The notes under the pieces: model-generated
What the model was told of the DNA's origin: nothing
Seen by the model: only the letters and a program-made list of their open reading frames with translations
The model's database searches: none
Assembly (NCBI RefSeq): GCF_018437505.1
Contig: NZ_CP072467.1
Span: forward strand, 2,728,001 to 2,792,000
DNA from: Spiractinospora alimapuensis
Lineage (GTDB): Bacteria > Actinomycetota > Actinomycetes > Streptosporangiales > Streptosporangiaceae
Length of the DNA: 64,000 nt
Direction: 5' to 3'
In this document: in pieces, positions 1-8,447 of the stretch
How positions within the stretch are numbered: the stretch's first letter is position 1
Layout: the number at the start of each line of letters is the position of its first letter
Made by a program: the position numbers and the translations under genes

Positions 1-2
1 AC

Positions 3-485
3 TTCCCTCTCAACATCGAGGTCAAGTCGGTGATGGAGGACGCCTCCGACAGCCCCGAGCGGCGGACGGTCGCCCTGGCCCTCCCCTACCTGGCCCGCGA
101 GGCGCGGCGCCGACGCCTGTTCCCCTCTTCGTTCGACCCCGGGGTCGTACTCGCCGTCCGGACCGCGCTGCCACACCTGACCGTGGGGTGGATGGCCTGG
201 GTCCGTGGACCGCTCGACCTCGTGGTTCCCGGCGCCGCCGGCCTGGGCTGCTCGGCCGTGGGCGTCGACTACCGATCGCTCGGACTACCGGACGGGCCGG
301 TCCCCGCGCACCGCGGCATCTCCGATGTGCTGGAGATCGCACACGACGCCGGGATGCAGGCCTACGCCTGGAACCCCGACCCCGCGAGCGCCGCGGCCCT
401 CGTCCGCGCCGGCTTCGACGCCGTCTGCGTGGACGACGTCCCGGGGACGCTCGACGAGCTGAGGGCCACCCCGGACGCCACCTGA
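3..485 (+). CDS. Glycerophosphodiester phosphodiesterase, 3' part (cut by left edge)
   Basis: The reading frame is open from the first complete codon and carries the phrase NIEVK near its start, which matches the conserved metal-binding Glu and Lys stretch of GDPD TIM-barrel enzymes. The rest fits the C-terminal half of the family, ending with a barrel strand and an aspartate-rich tail (AGFDAVCVDDVPG). Family members hydrolyse glycerophosphodiesters to glycerol 3-phosphate and an alcohol. The N-terminal part with the catalytic histidines lies outside the window, so only the last 160 residues are visible. An internal ATG at 30 is not the real start, because the conserved motif lies upstream of it. 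Confidence 0.8.
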   Translation, partial: FPLNIEVKSVMEDASDSPERRTVALALPYLAREARRRRLFPSSFDPGVVLAVRTALPHLTVGWMAWVRGPLDLVVPGAAGLGCSAVGVDYRSLGLPDGPVPAHRGISDVLEIAHDAGMQAYAWNPDPASAAALVRAGFDAVCVDDVPGTLDELRATPDAT

Positions 486-694
486 GTCGCGGTAGGCCCT
501 ACCCGGCCGCCCCGGAAGTCCGCCAGGGACCACGTGTCCCTCTCGGCATCACGCCCACCGTCAACTCCTCAGCGCGCGGGCTACCGGCCACTCTTCTGGT
601 TGCGGGCCGGCGCTCGGGGTGTCACTGCCGTTCGGGACGATTCGCCCTAATGTGGGCTCCGGCACCACGAGCCGGCGCCACGGAAGGGACAGCC

Positions 695-2074
695 ATGGCC
701 CCCCAACCCCCGTCTCCGGAGGAGATCCGGACCGCGCTCCGCGTGCTGCGCTACGCGCGGGACAGCCCCGACGCCCCCGAGATGGCGGCCGTCCACACCG
801 CGTGCGCCCACACACACCGCGCGGCCAAGAAGCAGCGCACGGAACAGCGGCGTGCCGCCCAGCGGGACGCCGACGACCAGATCCGTGCCGCCGCCGAACG
901 TCACCGGTCACAGAATCCGACCGCCGAACCCGGGACTCCCCCGATCACCACCGTGGTGGGAACCCTGTCGTCGCCACAGCCGTGCTACGTGTGCCGCCAG
1001 CGGTACCGGGACGTGGCGTCGGACTACCACCGACTGTGTCCGGGCTGCGCCTCGGTGAACCGGGACCGCCGCTACGCACGGTGTGACCTGCGGGGACGAC
1101 ACGCCCTGGTGACCGGGGGACGCGTGAAAATCGGATTCCACACCGCGCTGAAGCTGTTGCGCGACGGGGCGCGGGTGACCGTGACCACGCGCTTTCCGCG
1201 TGACGCGGCGCGCCGGTACGCGGCGGTGTCCGACAGCGAGACGTCGCTCCCCCGGCTCCGGGTCGTCGAGGCCGACTTCCTGAACCTACGCGCCGTCGCC
1301 GCGCTCCTCGACGACGTACGCGAGCACCAGCCGCACCTCGACATCCTGGTCAACAACGCGGCCCAGACGATCCGGCGGCCCACCGCCTACCACCGGGAGG
1401 TGCTGGCGGCGGAGCGACTGCCGTTGACCGGATCCGCGGCCACGGTCGAGGTGCACACCGCCCCGGTCGGGGACGGCGCCAACACTCTGGAACTCACCCG
1501 TGGTGGAGCACTCGCCGCGCTCCCGCCCACGGCCGCGGATCTCTTCCCCTCCGGTGCGGTCGACGAGAACGGCGAGCCACTCGACCTGCGCTCGACCAAC
1601 AGTTGGCGGCTCCGGCTGCACCAGGTGAACCCGGCGGAGTGGCTCGAGTGTCACCTCGTGAACGCCTTCGTCCCGTTCCTGCTGACCGGCCAGCTCCGGG
1701 AGCTGATGGAGGCGTCACCCGCTCCCGACCGGTACGTCGTGCAGGTGTCGGCGATGGAGGGCCGGTTCGACCGGTGGCACAAGCCGCCGTTCCACCCCCA
1801 CACCAACATGGCCAAGGCCGGGCTGAACATGCTCACCCGCACCGCCGCGGCCGACTACGCCGAATCCGGCATCTTCATGAACGCCGTGGACACCGGCTGG
1901 GTCACCGACGAGAACCCCCACCCCATCCGGCGGCACCTCCGCGCGAACGGATTCCGACCCCCGCTGGACGCGGTGGACGGAGCCGCCCGCGTGTACGACC
2001 CGATCGTTCGGGGGGTCAACGGCTCGCCCGTGTTCGGCGAGTTCCTGAAGGACTACCAACCCATCTCGTGGTGA
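695..2074 (+). CDS. SDR-family protein with N-terminal zinc-ribbon-like region and no catalytic Tyr
   Basis: The 459-residue protein starts at ATG 695, which follows a GGAAGGGA ribosome site; the frame extends upstream but without a comparable site. Residues 1-130 are Arg-rich and hold CYVC and CPGC pairs, a probable zinc ribbon. From about residue 135 comes a short-chain dehydrogenase fold: the nucleotide loop reads TGGRVKIG instead of TGxxxGIG, NNAAQT is the NNAG equivalent and the VSAMEG strand supplies the Ser. At the YxxxK position the sequence reads TNMAK, so Lys is kept and Tyr is replaced by Thr. Family knowledge says that Tyr is the general acid, so the enzyme may be non-canonical or a nucleotide-binding protein. 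It is a single gene, with the VNTR and glycosyltransferase-like gene downstream. Confidence 0.8.
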   Translation: MAPQPPSPEEIRTALRVLRYARDSPDAPEMAAVHTACAHTHRAAKKQRTEQRRAAQRDADDQIRAAAERHRSQNPTAEPGTPPITTVVGTLSSPQPCYVCRQRYRDVASDYHRLCPGCASVNRDRRYARCDLRGRHALVTGGRVKIGFHTALKLLRDGARVTVTTRFPRDAARRYAAVSDSETSLPRLRVVEADFLNLRAVAALLDDVREHQPHLDILVNNAAQTIRRPTAYHREVLAAERLPLTGSAATVEVHTAPVGDGANTLELTRGGALAALPPTAADLFPSGAVDENGEPLDLRSTNSWRLRLHQVNPAEWLECHLVNAFVPFLLTGQLRELMEASPAPDRYVVQVSAMEGRFDRWHKPPFHPHTNMAKAGLNMLTRTAAADYAESGIFMNAVDTGWVTDENPHPIRRHLRANGFRPPLDAVDGAARVYDPIVRGVNGSPVFGEFLKDYQPISW

Positions 2075-2300
2075 CAACGGCGCGTGGTGATCAACGGGGG
2101 CGTCAGCCACCGAGGACGACCCCAGCCCTCCGGATGGACCGCGCGGCCACTTCCTCCACCGCGCACCTCGCCCGCCCGAAGCACGATCAGTAGACTCCCG
2201 TGCCAACACACCGCACCTCATGCCCAGGAACCACCATCGGCCACCGAAACACCCGAAAACCCTGCGAACCCAGCAACCTCGCCTCTAACCTGAGAGAGGG

Positions 2301-2370
2301 GGCTCCCGGCTCCCGGCTCCCGGCTCCCGGCTCCCGGCTCCCGGCTCCCGGCTCCCGGCTCCCGGCTCCC
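2301..2370. repeat. Perfect heptamer tandem repeat, 10 x GGCTCCC
   Basis: Ten identical 7-bp units run without interruption. The array ends directly in GGAG (2371-2374), which is the Shine-Dalgarno of the gene starting at GTG 2382. The unit length is not a multiple of three and the array is non-coding, so copy-number change would alter the leader of the downstream gene rather than its reading frame. Confidence 0.95.
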
Positions 2371-2381
2371 GGAGTTAAGCA

Positions 2382-4100
2382 GTGACCCTCCCCCCGGATC
2401 ACCAGCACCCCCCGGAAGACGACACGTGGTCGACCTTCCCCGACCAGTGCGTCGTGCTCGTGATCGTGCGAACACTCACCTCGGCCGTCGTCGCTCTGGA
2501 GACACTCAAACTCTTCCGGGGTGACAGCGACGTCCAAGTACGGTTCGCCATCGACTCGGGGACCGCGTTCCACGCCGGAGTCGAGGAACTGCTGACCGAC
2601 GTCGCCCCAGGCCACCACCCGCCGCTCGACGAAGCCGGCTCCCTACGGCCGTGCCTCGTGCTCACCGCGAGCGAGAACGTGGACCTCAGCCCGTTCACCT
2701 GCCCCATCGTGTTGGTACAGCACGGCATCGGCTTCAACAAGTACGTGCCGGACTCCCGAACCCAGGAGGTTCGCCTCTCCGGGGTTCCCCGACCCGAGTT
2801 CACCGACTGGCCGAACCTAACCACACTGCTCGGGCATCCGGCGCAACGGGAACAACTCGTCGCTGCTGGGCTCCACACGCTCGCCAAGTCGTCGGAGGTG
2901 GTCGGCGACCCCGCCCACGACGCGATGCGCGCCAGCGGCCACCTGCGGGACCGGTATCGCGCCGCTCTCGGCCTGGAGGACGGCCAGACACTGGTCGCTG
3001 TCAGCTCCACGTGGGGGCCGGAGAGCCTCATCGGCCGACACCGACACCTCCCTGGCGACCTTCTCGCCGAACTCCCCCACGACACGCACCGCGTCGCGCT
3101 GGTCCTGCACCCCAACGCCTGGTCGTGGCACAGCCCATGGCACGTCCACAACACCTACGCCGACGCGCTCGAAGCCGGGCTGCTCCTCATCCCGCCCGAG
3201 CGTGGGTGGGGGGCGACCCTGCTCGCGGCGGACGTGGTGCTCGGCGACCACGGCTCGGTCACGCTCTACGCGGCCGGGATTCGGCGCCCGGTGTTGCTGG
3301 CCAGCGACGGCGGAGCGGACAGCGTGTCCGGCACCCCGGCGGAGGAACTGCGGTCGATCGCTCCACGACTCGCGGTCGACGCCCCACTCGCTCCGCAGAT
3401 CCAGCGCGCCATCGCCGACCACCACCCTGGCGCCTACGACGCGTGGGCCGCACGTACCTTCGCCCATGTGGATGACGCCCACACCCACCTGCGCGACGTC
3501 CTGTACCAACGCCTCGGACGCCGGCCACCCACGGCACCCCCCTGGCGCCCGGCGCTCCCCCAGCCCCAACCCCGTCCGGCGGCGCGGCCCGTCACCGCGT
3601 TCGAGATTCACACCCGCCACGTCGACGGATCAGCCGGACCAGCCGCATCGGACAGAACAGTGGAGGTCGTTCGTCACCCCGCCTCCGTTCGCTCCCCACG
3701 GGACGTCGCCGGAACCTACCGGCACCTGGCGGTCGCGGAGTCCCACCCCAACACGGCGCTGACCCACCTCGCCTCCGTGGTGTACACCGAGGCACCCACC
3801 GTCGCCAGCGCCCGCGCCTGGACGGAGATCGCGCTCGACTCCTTCCCCGGCTGCCTGCTGACGGCCGCCACGGCGGGCGACGAGGGACGCGTGGCGATCC
3901 GCGGCGCGGACACGTGGCACGTCCACGGAGTACTCGGCCTCGACACCTCCGTCTGGTCCGCCGCTGTCTACGCTCGCCTCCGGTCCGGCGCCAGCCTCGA
4001 GGGCACACACGTGGTGCGGGTGGCCCGATCCACCCACGTGATCACCGTGACCACCCACAGCCCCGACCCCCAGGTGGCGGCACAGTCGCCTCCGACCTGA
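2382..4100 (+). CDS. CDP-glycerol glycerophosphotransferase-like protein (GT-B-type fold)
   Basis: 572 residues from GTG 2382, with GGAG seven bases upstream. The first 330 residues look like the two Rossmann-like halves seen in CDP-glycerol transferases: LVQHGIGFNKYVP resembles the acceptor-side HG loop, VSSTWGPESL the YAPTW-like strand, LVLHPNAW the KPHP-like motif, and VLGDHGSVTLYAAGIRRPVLL the nucleotide-binding SDISS-like segment with DHGS. The last 170 residues are Pro-rich and then unrecognised. No membrane segment is visible. Exact substrate is unknown; similar actinobacterial proteins have uninformative names. It is a lone gene whose expression could depend on the repeat array next to its ribosome site. 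Confidence 0.6.
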   Translation: MTLPPDHQHPPEDDTWSTFPDQCVVLVIVRTLTSAVVALETLKLFRGDSDVQVRFAIDSGTAFHAGVEELLTDVAPGHHPPLDEAGSLRPCLVLTASENVDLSPFTCPIVLVQHGIGFNKYVPDSRTQEVRLSGVPRPEFTDWPNLTTLLGHPAQREQLVAAGLHTLAKSSEVVGDPAHDAMRASGHLRDRYRAALGLEDGQTLVAVSSTWGPESLIGRHRHLPGDLLAELPHDTHRVALVLHPNAWSWHSPWHVHNTYADALEAGLLLIPPERGWGATLLAADVVLGDHGSVTLYAAGIRRPVLLASDGGADSVSGTPAEELRSIAPRLAVDAPLAPQIQRAIADHHPGAYDAWAARTFAHVDDAHTHLRDVLYQRLGRRPPTAPPWRPALPQPQPRPAARPVTAFEIHTRHVDGSAGPAASDRTVEVVRHPASVRSPRDVAGTYRHLAVAESHPNTALTHLASVVYTEAPTVASARAWTEIALDSFPGCLLTAATAGDEGRVAIRGADTWHVHGVLGLDTSVWSAAVYARLRSGASLEGTHVVRVARSTHVITVTTHSPDPQVAAQSPPT

Positions 4101-4156
4101 CCGGAGGCGGAGCCCCGGTGCGCCGGTGAGCGAGCGCGGATTCCGGAGCACCAGCC

Positions 4157-4260
4157 TCACGCCTCGACGAACCGACGGATCACGTCCGCCGTCCGCCGTG
4201 GGCTGCGCGGTATGGCAGGTGGCCGGTGTCGAGTTCGTCGCGCCATGACGCTCGCACCGA
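4157..4260 (-). pseudogene. C-terminal remnant of an alpha/beta hydrolase
   Basis: Read on the minus strand, one frame gives DTGHLPYRAAHGGRRT and the adjacent frame continues ADVIRRFVEA and a stop at 4157-4159. Together they resemble the final His motif and C-terminal helix of alpha/beta hydrolases (GHxP followed by a helix ending RRFL). A frameshift separates the two parts and no upstream catalytic domain is found. The evidence is short, so this is a tentative call. Confidence 0.35.
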
Positions 4261-4263
4261 CCG

Positions 4264-4585
4264 AATCTGGTCGACGTTCGCGAGACCCGGGCAACGGCCG
4301 GTGCCGAACGCGCGCTCGAACAGGCGCTCGGCGAGATGCGGATCCTGTCCTTGACGCACCTCGATCGGCACGGGAAGACCACTACCAGAAAGGTCGACCC
4401 GATACCCCTCGCGCACACCAACGGCCACTGGTACTTGGTGGCCCACTGCCGCCTCGCCGGAAGTCCGCTGGTTTCGGGTCGACCGAGTCGTCAGCGCGAA
4501 CGTGACCAGCGAGCGCGCTTCTTTCATTCCGATCGACGCGGTTGGCGCTCCACCGTCCTCGGCGGCGGCGCTCACCGAGGTCTGA
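4264..4585 (+). pseudogene. Broken WYL-domain transcriptional regulator, C-terminal part
   Basis: One frame reads a helix ALEQALGEMRIL, then RKVDPIPL and GHWYLVAHCRLA, which are the core strands of a WYL ligand-sensing domain. The next expected strand, WFRVDRVVSANVTSE, is present but one frame over (roughly from 4468), ending at the stop 4583-4585. The N-terminal helix-turn-helix is absent upstream. So this is a decayed gene with at least one frameshift and a 5' truncation. It overlaps or abuts a hydrolase remnant on the other strand, marking 4.1-4.6 kb as a decayed interval. Confidence 0.65.
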
Positions 4586-4668
4586 CCGGGGCTGGTCCCG
4601 GCCGGCACCGCCGCCGACCGACGACGTCCGGCCGCGTGTGCGTGTGGAGTTGGGGGCCGGTCCGTGGG

Positions 4669-6810
4669 TCAGATTGGGGCGAGGTCGGCGCGGAACCATT
4701 CCAGTTCGCGGGCGCGGGGGCTGCCGCCCTCGCGGAGGATGAATATCGCCCGGTCGAGGTGCTCGACGGCATCCGCCGTGAGGTCCTCCGCGACGAGGGA
4801 CCTGGCGAGGCACTCCCGGGCCTGGGCCTCGTAGTAGTCCTGGCCCAGCGACCTGAGCACGACCACCGCGTCGTTGAGGTCCCGCCGTGCCTCCGCGTAG
4901 CGCTCCTGCGCGTGGTGGGCCTCACCACGCGCGACGAGTACGCGGGCGTCCATCCGGGCGTCTGGCGGGTCCAGCGCGCGAAAGCCAGCACTGGCCTGGT
5001 CCAACTCCACGAAGACGCGTTCGAAGTCCCCCATCGCGTGGGCGACACCGCCCCGGTAGAAGGCGGCCAACGCCGCTCCGCGACGCCCGTTGTGTGGATC
5101 TCCGGCGGCGGCCACGTCGTTGTGCAGGGCTTCGGAGCGGTCCAGTGCGTCCAGCGCGTCGCCCCATCGCCGCACAGCGTGCAGGTAGCGGCCGTGGAGT
5201 TCGTGGGCGGAGGCGCGCACCAGGAGTGGGAGGTCGAGTGTCGTGTCGTTGACCAGCGCCATGGCGCGTCGCAGCTCCCCGCCCGCCTGCTCGAGCCGGC
5301 CGAGGTTGGTCAGGGGTCGGGAGGTGAACGACCGCAGCCGCACCTCCGCGGCGGCGTCGCCCGCGGCGCGCGCGGCGTCGGCTCCCGCCATACCCGTCGC
5401 GGCCCAGTCCTCGACGAAGCGGGTGTCCAGGTAGAGGGCGGTCGCGAGTTCGGCCAACCGCCACGCCTGGGTGTGAAATCCCTTCGCCGCCGCACACAGG
5501 ACCAGGGACCGGATCGTGTGGCGTTCGCGTTCCAGCCACTCCTGGGCCGCGACCCGGTTCCCGGCGAACGGGTCGGTCGCTCCCGCCACGAGGGCGTCCA
5601 CGTCGGTCACGCGGAGTCGCACTCCTCGGGCTGCCTTCTCGGCGAACCCGAGCCGGCACAGGTAGTGGTCGATCCCGCGAACCAGGACGGCGCCGCGTTC
5701 CGTCGCACCATCGGTCTGGTCGGCCAGGGCACGGGCATGGAGGCGCAGGAGGTCGTGGCCGAACCGGAAGGTGTCCGACTGTTCCCGCACGAGCAGACCG
5801 GCGTCGCACAGCTCCCCCAACGCGCCGGAGGTGTGATCGGCGTCGATGTCGCCGTCCAACGCCCGCGCCAGTCGGGCGTCGACGCGGGGGCCGGGCCACT
5901 CGCCCAGTCGTCGGTAGAGCCGGGCGGCGTGCTCGGGCAACGGTTGGTAGATCCGGTCGAACACTCCACTGATGCCGGCGTCCGTACCGCCCAGTTCGGC
6001 GATCCGCCGTCCCTCGTCGGCCCACTCGGCCGCCAACCTCGGTAGGGCGCCCCGGCCGTCCCGGCGAATCCGCGCCGCCACCAGGGTGAGCGCGAGCGGA
6101 AGCCCGCCGCAGTACTCCAACAGGGGTTCTGCGGCACGACGGTCGGAGTCGGTGAGCGCGCCGTCGGACAACCCGCTCAGGAGCGCCCAGCTCGCGTCGT
6201 CGTCCAGCGCGTCCAGGTGGATCATCCGCGCGCCGCCGATCTCGAGCTCGGCGAGCGAGGGACCGGCACTGCTCGCCACGATCACGCTGCCGGGCCCGGT
6301 GGGGGCGAGGGTCGCGAGCTGCGCCGGATAACGCGCTCCCTCCACCAGGATGAGGGTCGCCCTCTCTTTCAACCGGTCGCGGAAGAGGCCCAGTCGCCCC
6401 TCCCGGGTCGCCGGCAGGTAGTGGTCGCTGGTGCCCAACGAGCGGAGAATCTGGATCACCGCGTCGTCCCAGTCCTCAGCGCCCGCCGAGGCCGGGTATT
6501 CGAGGTAGAGACGCCCGCCGGGGAACGACGGCGCGTAACGGTCCGCCGCCTCGCGCATGAGCGCGCTCTTGCCGATGCCCTGGACACCGTTGAGGACGAT
6601 CGAGGTAGTACCTCGGGAGCGACCGCACAGGTGCTCGATCGTGGCGAGTTCGGAGACCCGGTTCACGAAGTCCGGCGTCGTCGGCGGCACGAAGCTCGGA
6701 GCCTGGCTGGCGGCGTTGTTATTGATGGTGACTGGCCCTTTGAAGTCGCGGCCCTGGATCGACGTCTCCGCGTTTCCGCTGTTGTCGTTCCGGTGATCGT
6801 CGTTGGCCAT
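4669..6810 (-). CDS. NB-ARC/STAND NTPase with C-terminal TPR-like repeats
   Basis: 713 residues from ATG 6810, with a strong GGAGGG site seven bases upstream; the frame opens further upstream but without a site. The N-terminus holds the short phrase DFKGPVTINNN often seen in actinobacterial NB-ARC proteins. Residues about 75-83 are a P-loop (GVQGIGKSA). The Walker B strand reads LILVEG, with no Asp pair, and GGLPLAL near residue 220 is the GLPL motif of the winged-helix-preceding region. A winged helix and about 350 residues of helical TPR-type repeats follow. STAND ATPases act as signalling or defence switches in which the repeats sense a ligand. No effector domain (protease, TIR, nuclease) is visible. 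It is divergent from the methyltransferase at 7030. Confidence 0.8.
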   Translation of the reverse strand: MANDDHRNDNSGNAETSIQGRDFKGPVTINNNAASQAPSFVPPTTPDFVNRVSELATIEHLCGRSRGTTSIVLNGVQGIGKSALMREAADRYAPSFPGGRLYLEYPASAGAEDWDDAVIQILRSLGTSDHYLPATREGRLGLFRDRLKERATLILVEGARYPAQLATLAPTGPGSVIVASSAGPSLAELEIGGARMIHLDALDDDASWALLSGLSDGALTDSDRRAAEPLLEYCGGLPLALTLVAARIRRDGRGALPRLAAEWADEGRRIAELGGTDAGISGVFDRIYQPLPEHAARLYRRLGEWPGPRVDARLARALDGDIDADHTSGALGELCDAGLLVREQSDTFRFGHDLLRLHARALADQTDGATERGAVLVRGIDHYLCRLGFAEKAARGVRLRVTDVDALVAGATDPFAGNRVAAQEWLERERHTIRSLVLCAAAKGFHTQAWRLAELATALYLDTRFVEDWAATGMAGADAARAAGDAAAEVRLRSFTSRPLTNLGRLEQAGGELRRAMALVNDTTLDLPLLVRASAHELHGRYLHAVRRWGDALDALDRSEALHNDVAAAGDPHNGRRGAALAAFYRGGVAHAMGDFERVFVELDQASAGFRALDPPDARMDARVLVARGEAHHAQERYAEARRDLNDAVVVLRSLGQDYYEAQARECLARSLVAEDLTADAVEHLDRAIFILREGGSPRARELEWFRADLAPI

Positions 6811-7029
6811 GGGTCCCTCCTGCAGGGGGGTGCGCAGGAATGAGCGGTGGTCTGGAGTCAACGCTACGTGCTGGGCGACACCCGGTGCGAGAGTTTTCCG
6901 GGCACGGAGAGCGATCAAATCTCGTCACCACGTAGAAATGAGATAAAACCTTTCACTACGATGTCGGGGTGTCCCGTGCGGCCCCCGCCCGCATCAGGTC
7001 GGCGCGGCCCAGTCGTCAGGAGCTCCGGC

Positions 7030-7929
7030 ATGCCTCAGACCAATGACGTCGACGGGCCGTCGCAGGAGGAGGACCCGTTCGCCACCGCGGGTCAGTACCC
7101 CCCTCGACTTCCCACCGACCGGCCCACCTCGGCGCGGACCTGCGCGATGGCGATGGGGAGCAAGGACAACTTCGCGATCGACCGCGACTTCGTGCGGCAG
7201 TCCCTCAACGCGTTCCCGGAGTTTCTCGACCTCGCCCGGGAAAGCCGTATGTTCCTCTACCGCGCGGTGCGTTATCTCGCTCGGGACCTGGGGATCCGCC
7301 AGTTTCTTGACCTGGGGTCGGGGCTCCCGATCGACGGCAACGTGCACCAGGTCGCCCAGTCCTTCGCGCCGGACGCGCGGGTGGTGTACGTCGACAGTGA
7401 CCCAATCGTGGTGGTGCACGGGCAGTCCGAACTCAGTGACTTCACGACCACCGCGTTCGCCCGCGCCGACATCACCGAACTGGACACGGTGCTCGCCTGC
7501 CCCGAGGTCCGGAACCTGATCGACTTCGACCAGCCGATGGCCGTCCTGCTGCTGTCCATCCCGCACCTGCTCGAGGACGACGAGGTCGTACAGCGGACCA
7601 TCCACGAGCCGATGAAGCGCGCGGCCCCCGGAAGCGTGCTCGCGCTGACCCACATCGTGGCCGAGGACGACGCGACGGCCGCCGCCACCTCCGAGCTCAT
7701 CAACGGCCTGGGTCTGCCTTGGCGGACCCGCACCCGCGACACCGTCTCCGGCTGGTTGCGCGCGTACGACCCGATCGACCCCGGCCTCGTCGACATCAAC
7801 CGCTGGCGCCCCGACGAGACGCAACCCCCCGTGGCCGAGGCGCACCCCCTGGTCCGCGAGTACATCGGCGTCCCGGTCGGTGACCGCCGGATGCACGAGT
7901 GCGGTGGGCTCTTCTGCAAGACGGCGTAG
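7030..7929 (+). CDS. SAM-dependent methyltransferase, PF04672 (DUF574) family, divergent
   Basis: 299 residues from ATG 7030 preceded by AGGAG. The family signature region reads PTDRPTSARTCAMAMGSKDNF, in which the usual DYxLGGKDNF is altered upstream of KDNF. The SAM loop FLDLGSGLP and the following VVYVDSDPIV strand are intact, and LIDFDQPMAVLLLSIPHLL matches the family core. These enzymes are abundant in actinomycetes, but their substrates are mostly unknown. The paralogue at 13269-14153 keeps the canonical motif (CYDYGLGGKDNF), so this copy seems functionally diverged at its N-terminal substrate lid. Confidence 0.85.
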   Translation: MPQTNDVDGPSQEEDPFATAGQYPPRLPTDRPTSARTCAMAMGSKDNFAIDRDFVRQSLNAFPEFLDLARESRMFLYRAVRYLARDLGIRQFLDLGSGLPIDGNVHQVAQSFAPDARVVYVDSDPIVVVHGQSELSDFTTTAFARADITELDTVLACPEVRNLIDFDQPMAVLLLSIPHLLEDDEVVQRTIHEPMKRAAPGSVLALTHIVAEDDATAAATSELINGLGLPWRTRTRDTVSGWLRAYDPIDPGLVDINRWRPDETQPPVAEAHPLVREYIGVPVGDRRMHECGGLFCKTA

Positions 7930-8145
7930 GCCCAACGCCCCGACTTCTCCGCCGTCGCGGGACCACCTCGGGACACATCCACCGCACCCCGACAGCGTGT
8001 CGCCTCGGCCTCACGCCGTCGACGACGGTCCCGTGAGGCTGGGCGTCTCCCGGACGTCCCAGCGCCATTCCTGGGCGTGAGCCGTGGCCGCCGTCGGCCG
8101 CCCTCCCGATGGGAGTTCTCCGTTGCCCTACCCACTCGCGGCTGG

Positions 8146-8169
8146 TACGTTCAGAATCAACTGAACGTA
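8146..8169. promoter_or_regulatory. Operator-like inverted repeat upstream of ferredoxin-P450 genes
   Basis: Nine-base perfect arms TACGTTCAG and CTGAACGTA are separated by six bases, ending 32 bp before the ferredoxin start. The core TTCAG-N6-CTGAA recurs at 9779-9794 before the GbsR/MarR gene, which suggests that this regulator binds both (inference). Confidence 0.6.
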
Positions 8170-8201
8170 TTGATCGTTAATGATCGAGAGCGTGATATCG
8201 G

Positions 8202-8447
8202 ATGCGGATTCATACCGACACCGATCGCTGCGCCGGCACGGCCATGTGCGTGTTCGTCGCTCCGGAGATCTTCACGCTGAGCGACGAGGACGTGGTCGAG
8301 GTCCGTGCCCGGGTCCCCGGGGCACAGCATCACGACTCCGTACGCCACGCCGTCCGTGCGTGCCCAACAGCCACCATCAGCGTCCGCGAGTCCGTGGACG
8401 GAGAGGACGACAGCGATGACCACCCACTCGACGGTGAACCTCACTGA
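8202..8447 (+). CDS. [3Fe-4S] ferredoxin, P450 redox partner
   Basis: 81 residues. Cys10, Cys16 and Cys54-Pro55 give the C-x5-C...CP pattern of actinobacterial P450-associated single-cluster ferredoxins; position 13, the site of the missing fourth cysteine, is Thr. The C-terminus is an acidic tail. The gene overlaps the P450 start by 32 bases, so the two are co-translated and the ferredoxin most probably feeds electrons to that P450. A GAGAG site sits about 11 bases upstream of the ATG. An inverted repeat lies just upstream. Confidence 0.88.
   Translation: MRIHTDTDRCAGTAMCVFVAPEIFTLSDEDVVEVRARVPGAQHHDSVRHAVRACPTATISVRESVDGEDDSDDHPLDGEPH

Noticed and set aside
2301-2370. CRISPR array
   Set aside because: The repeat has contiguous 7-bp units with no spacers.
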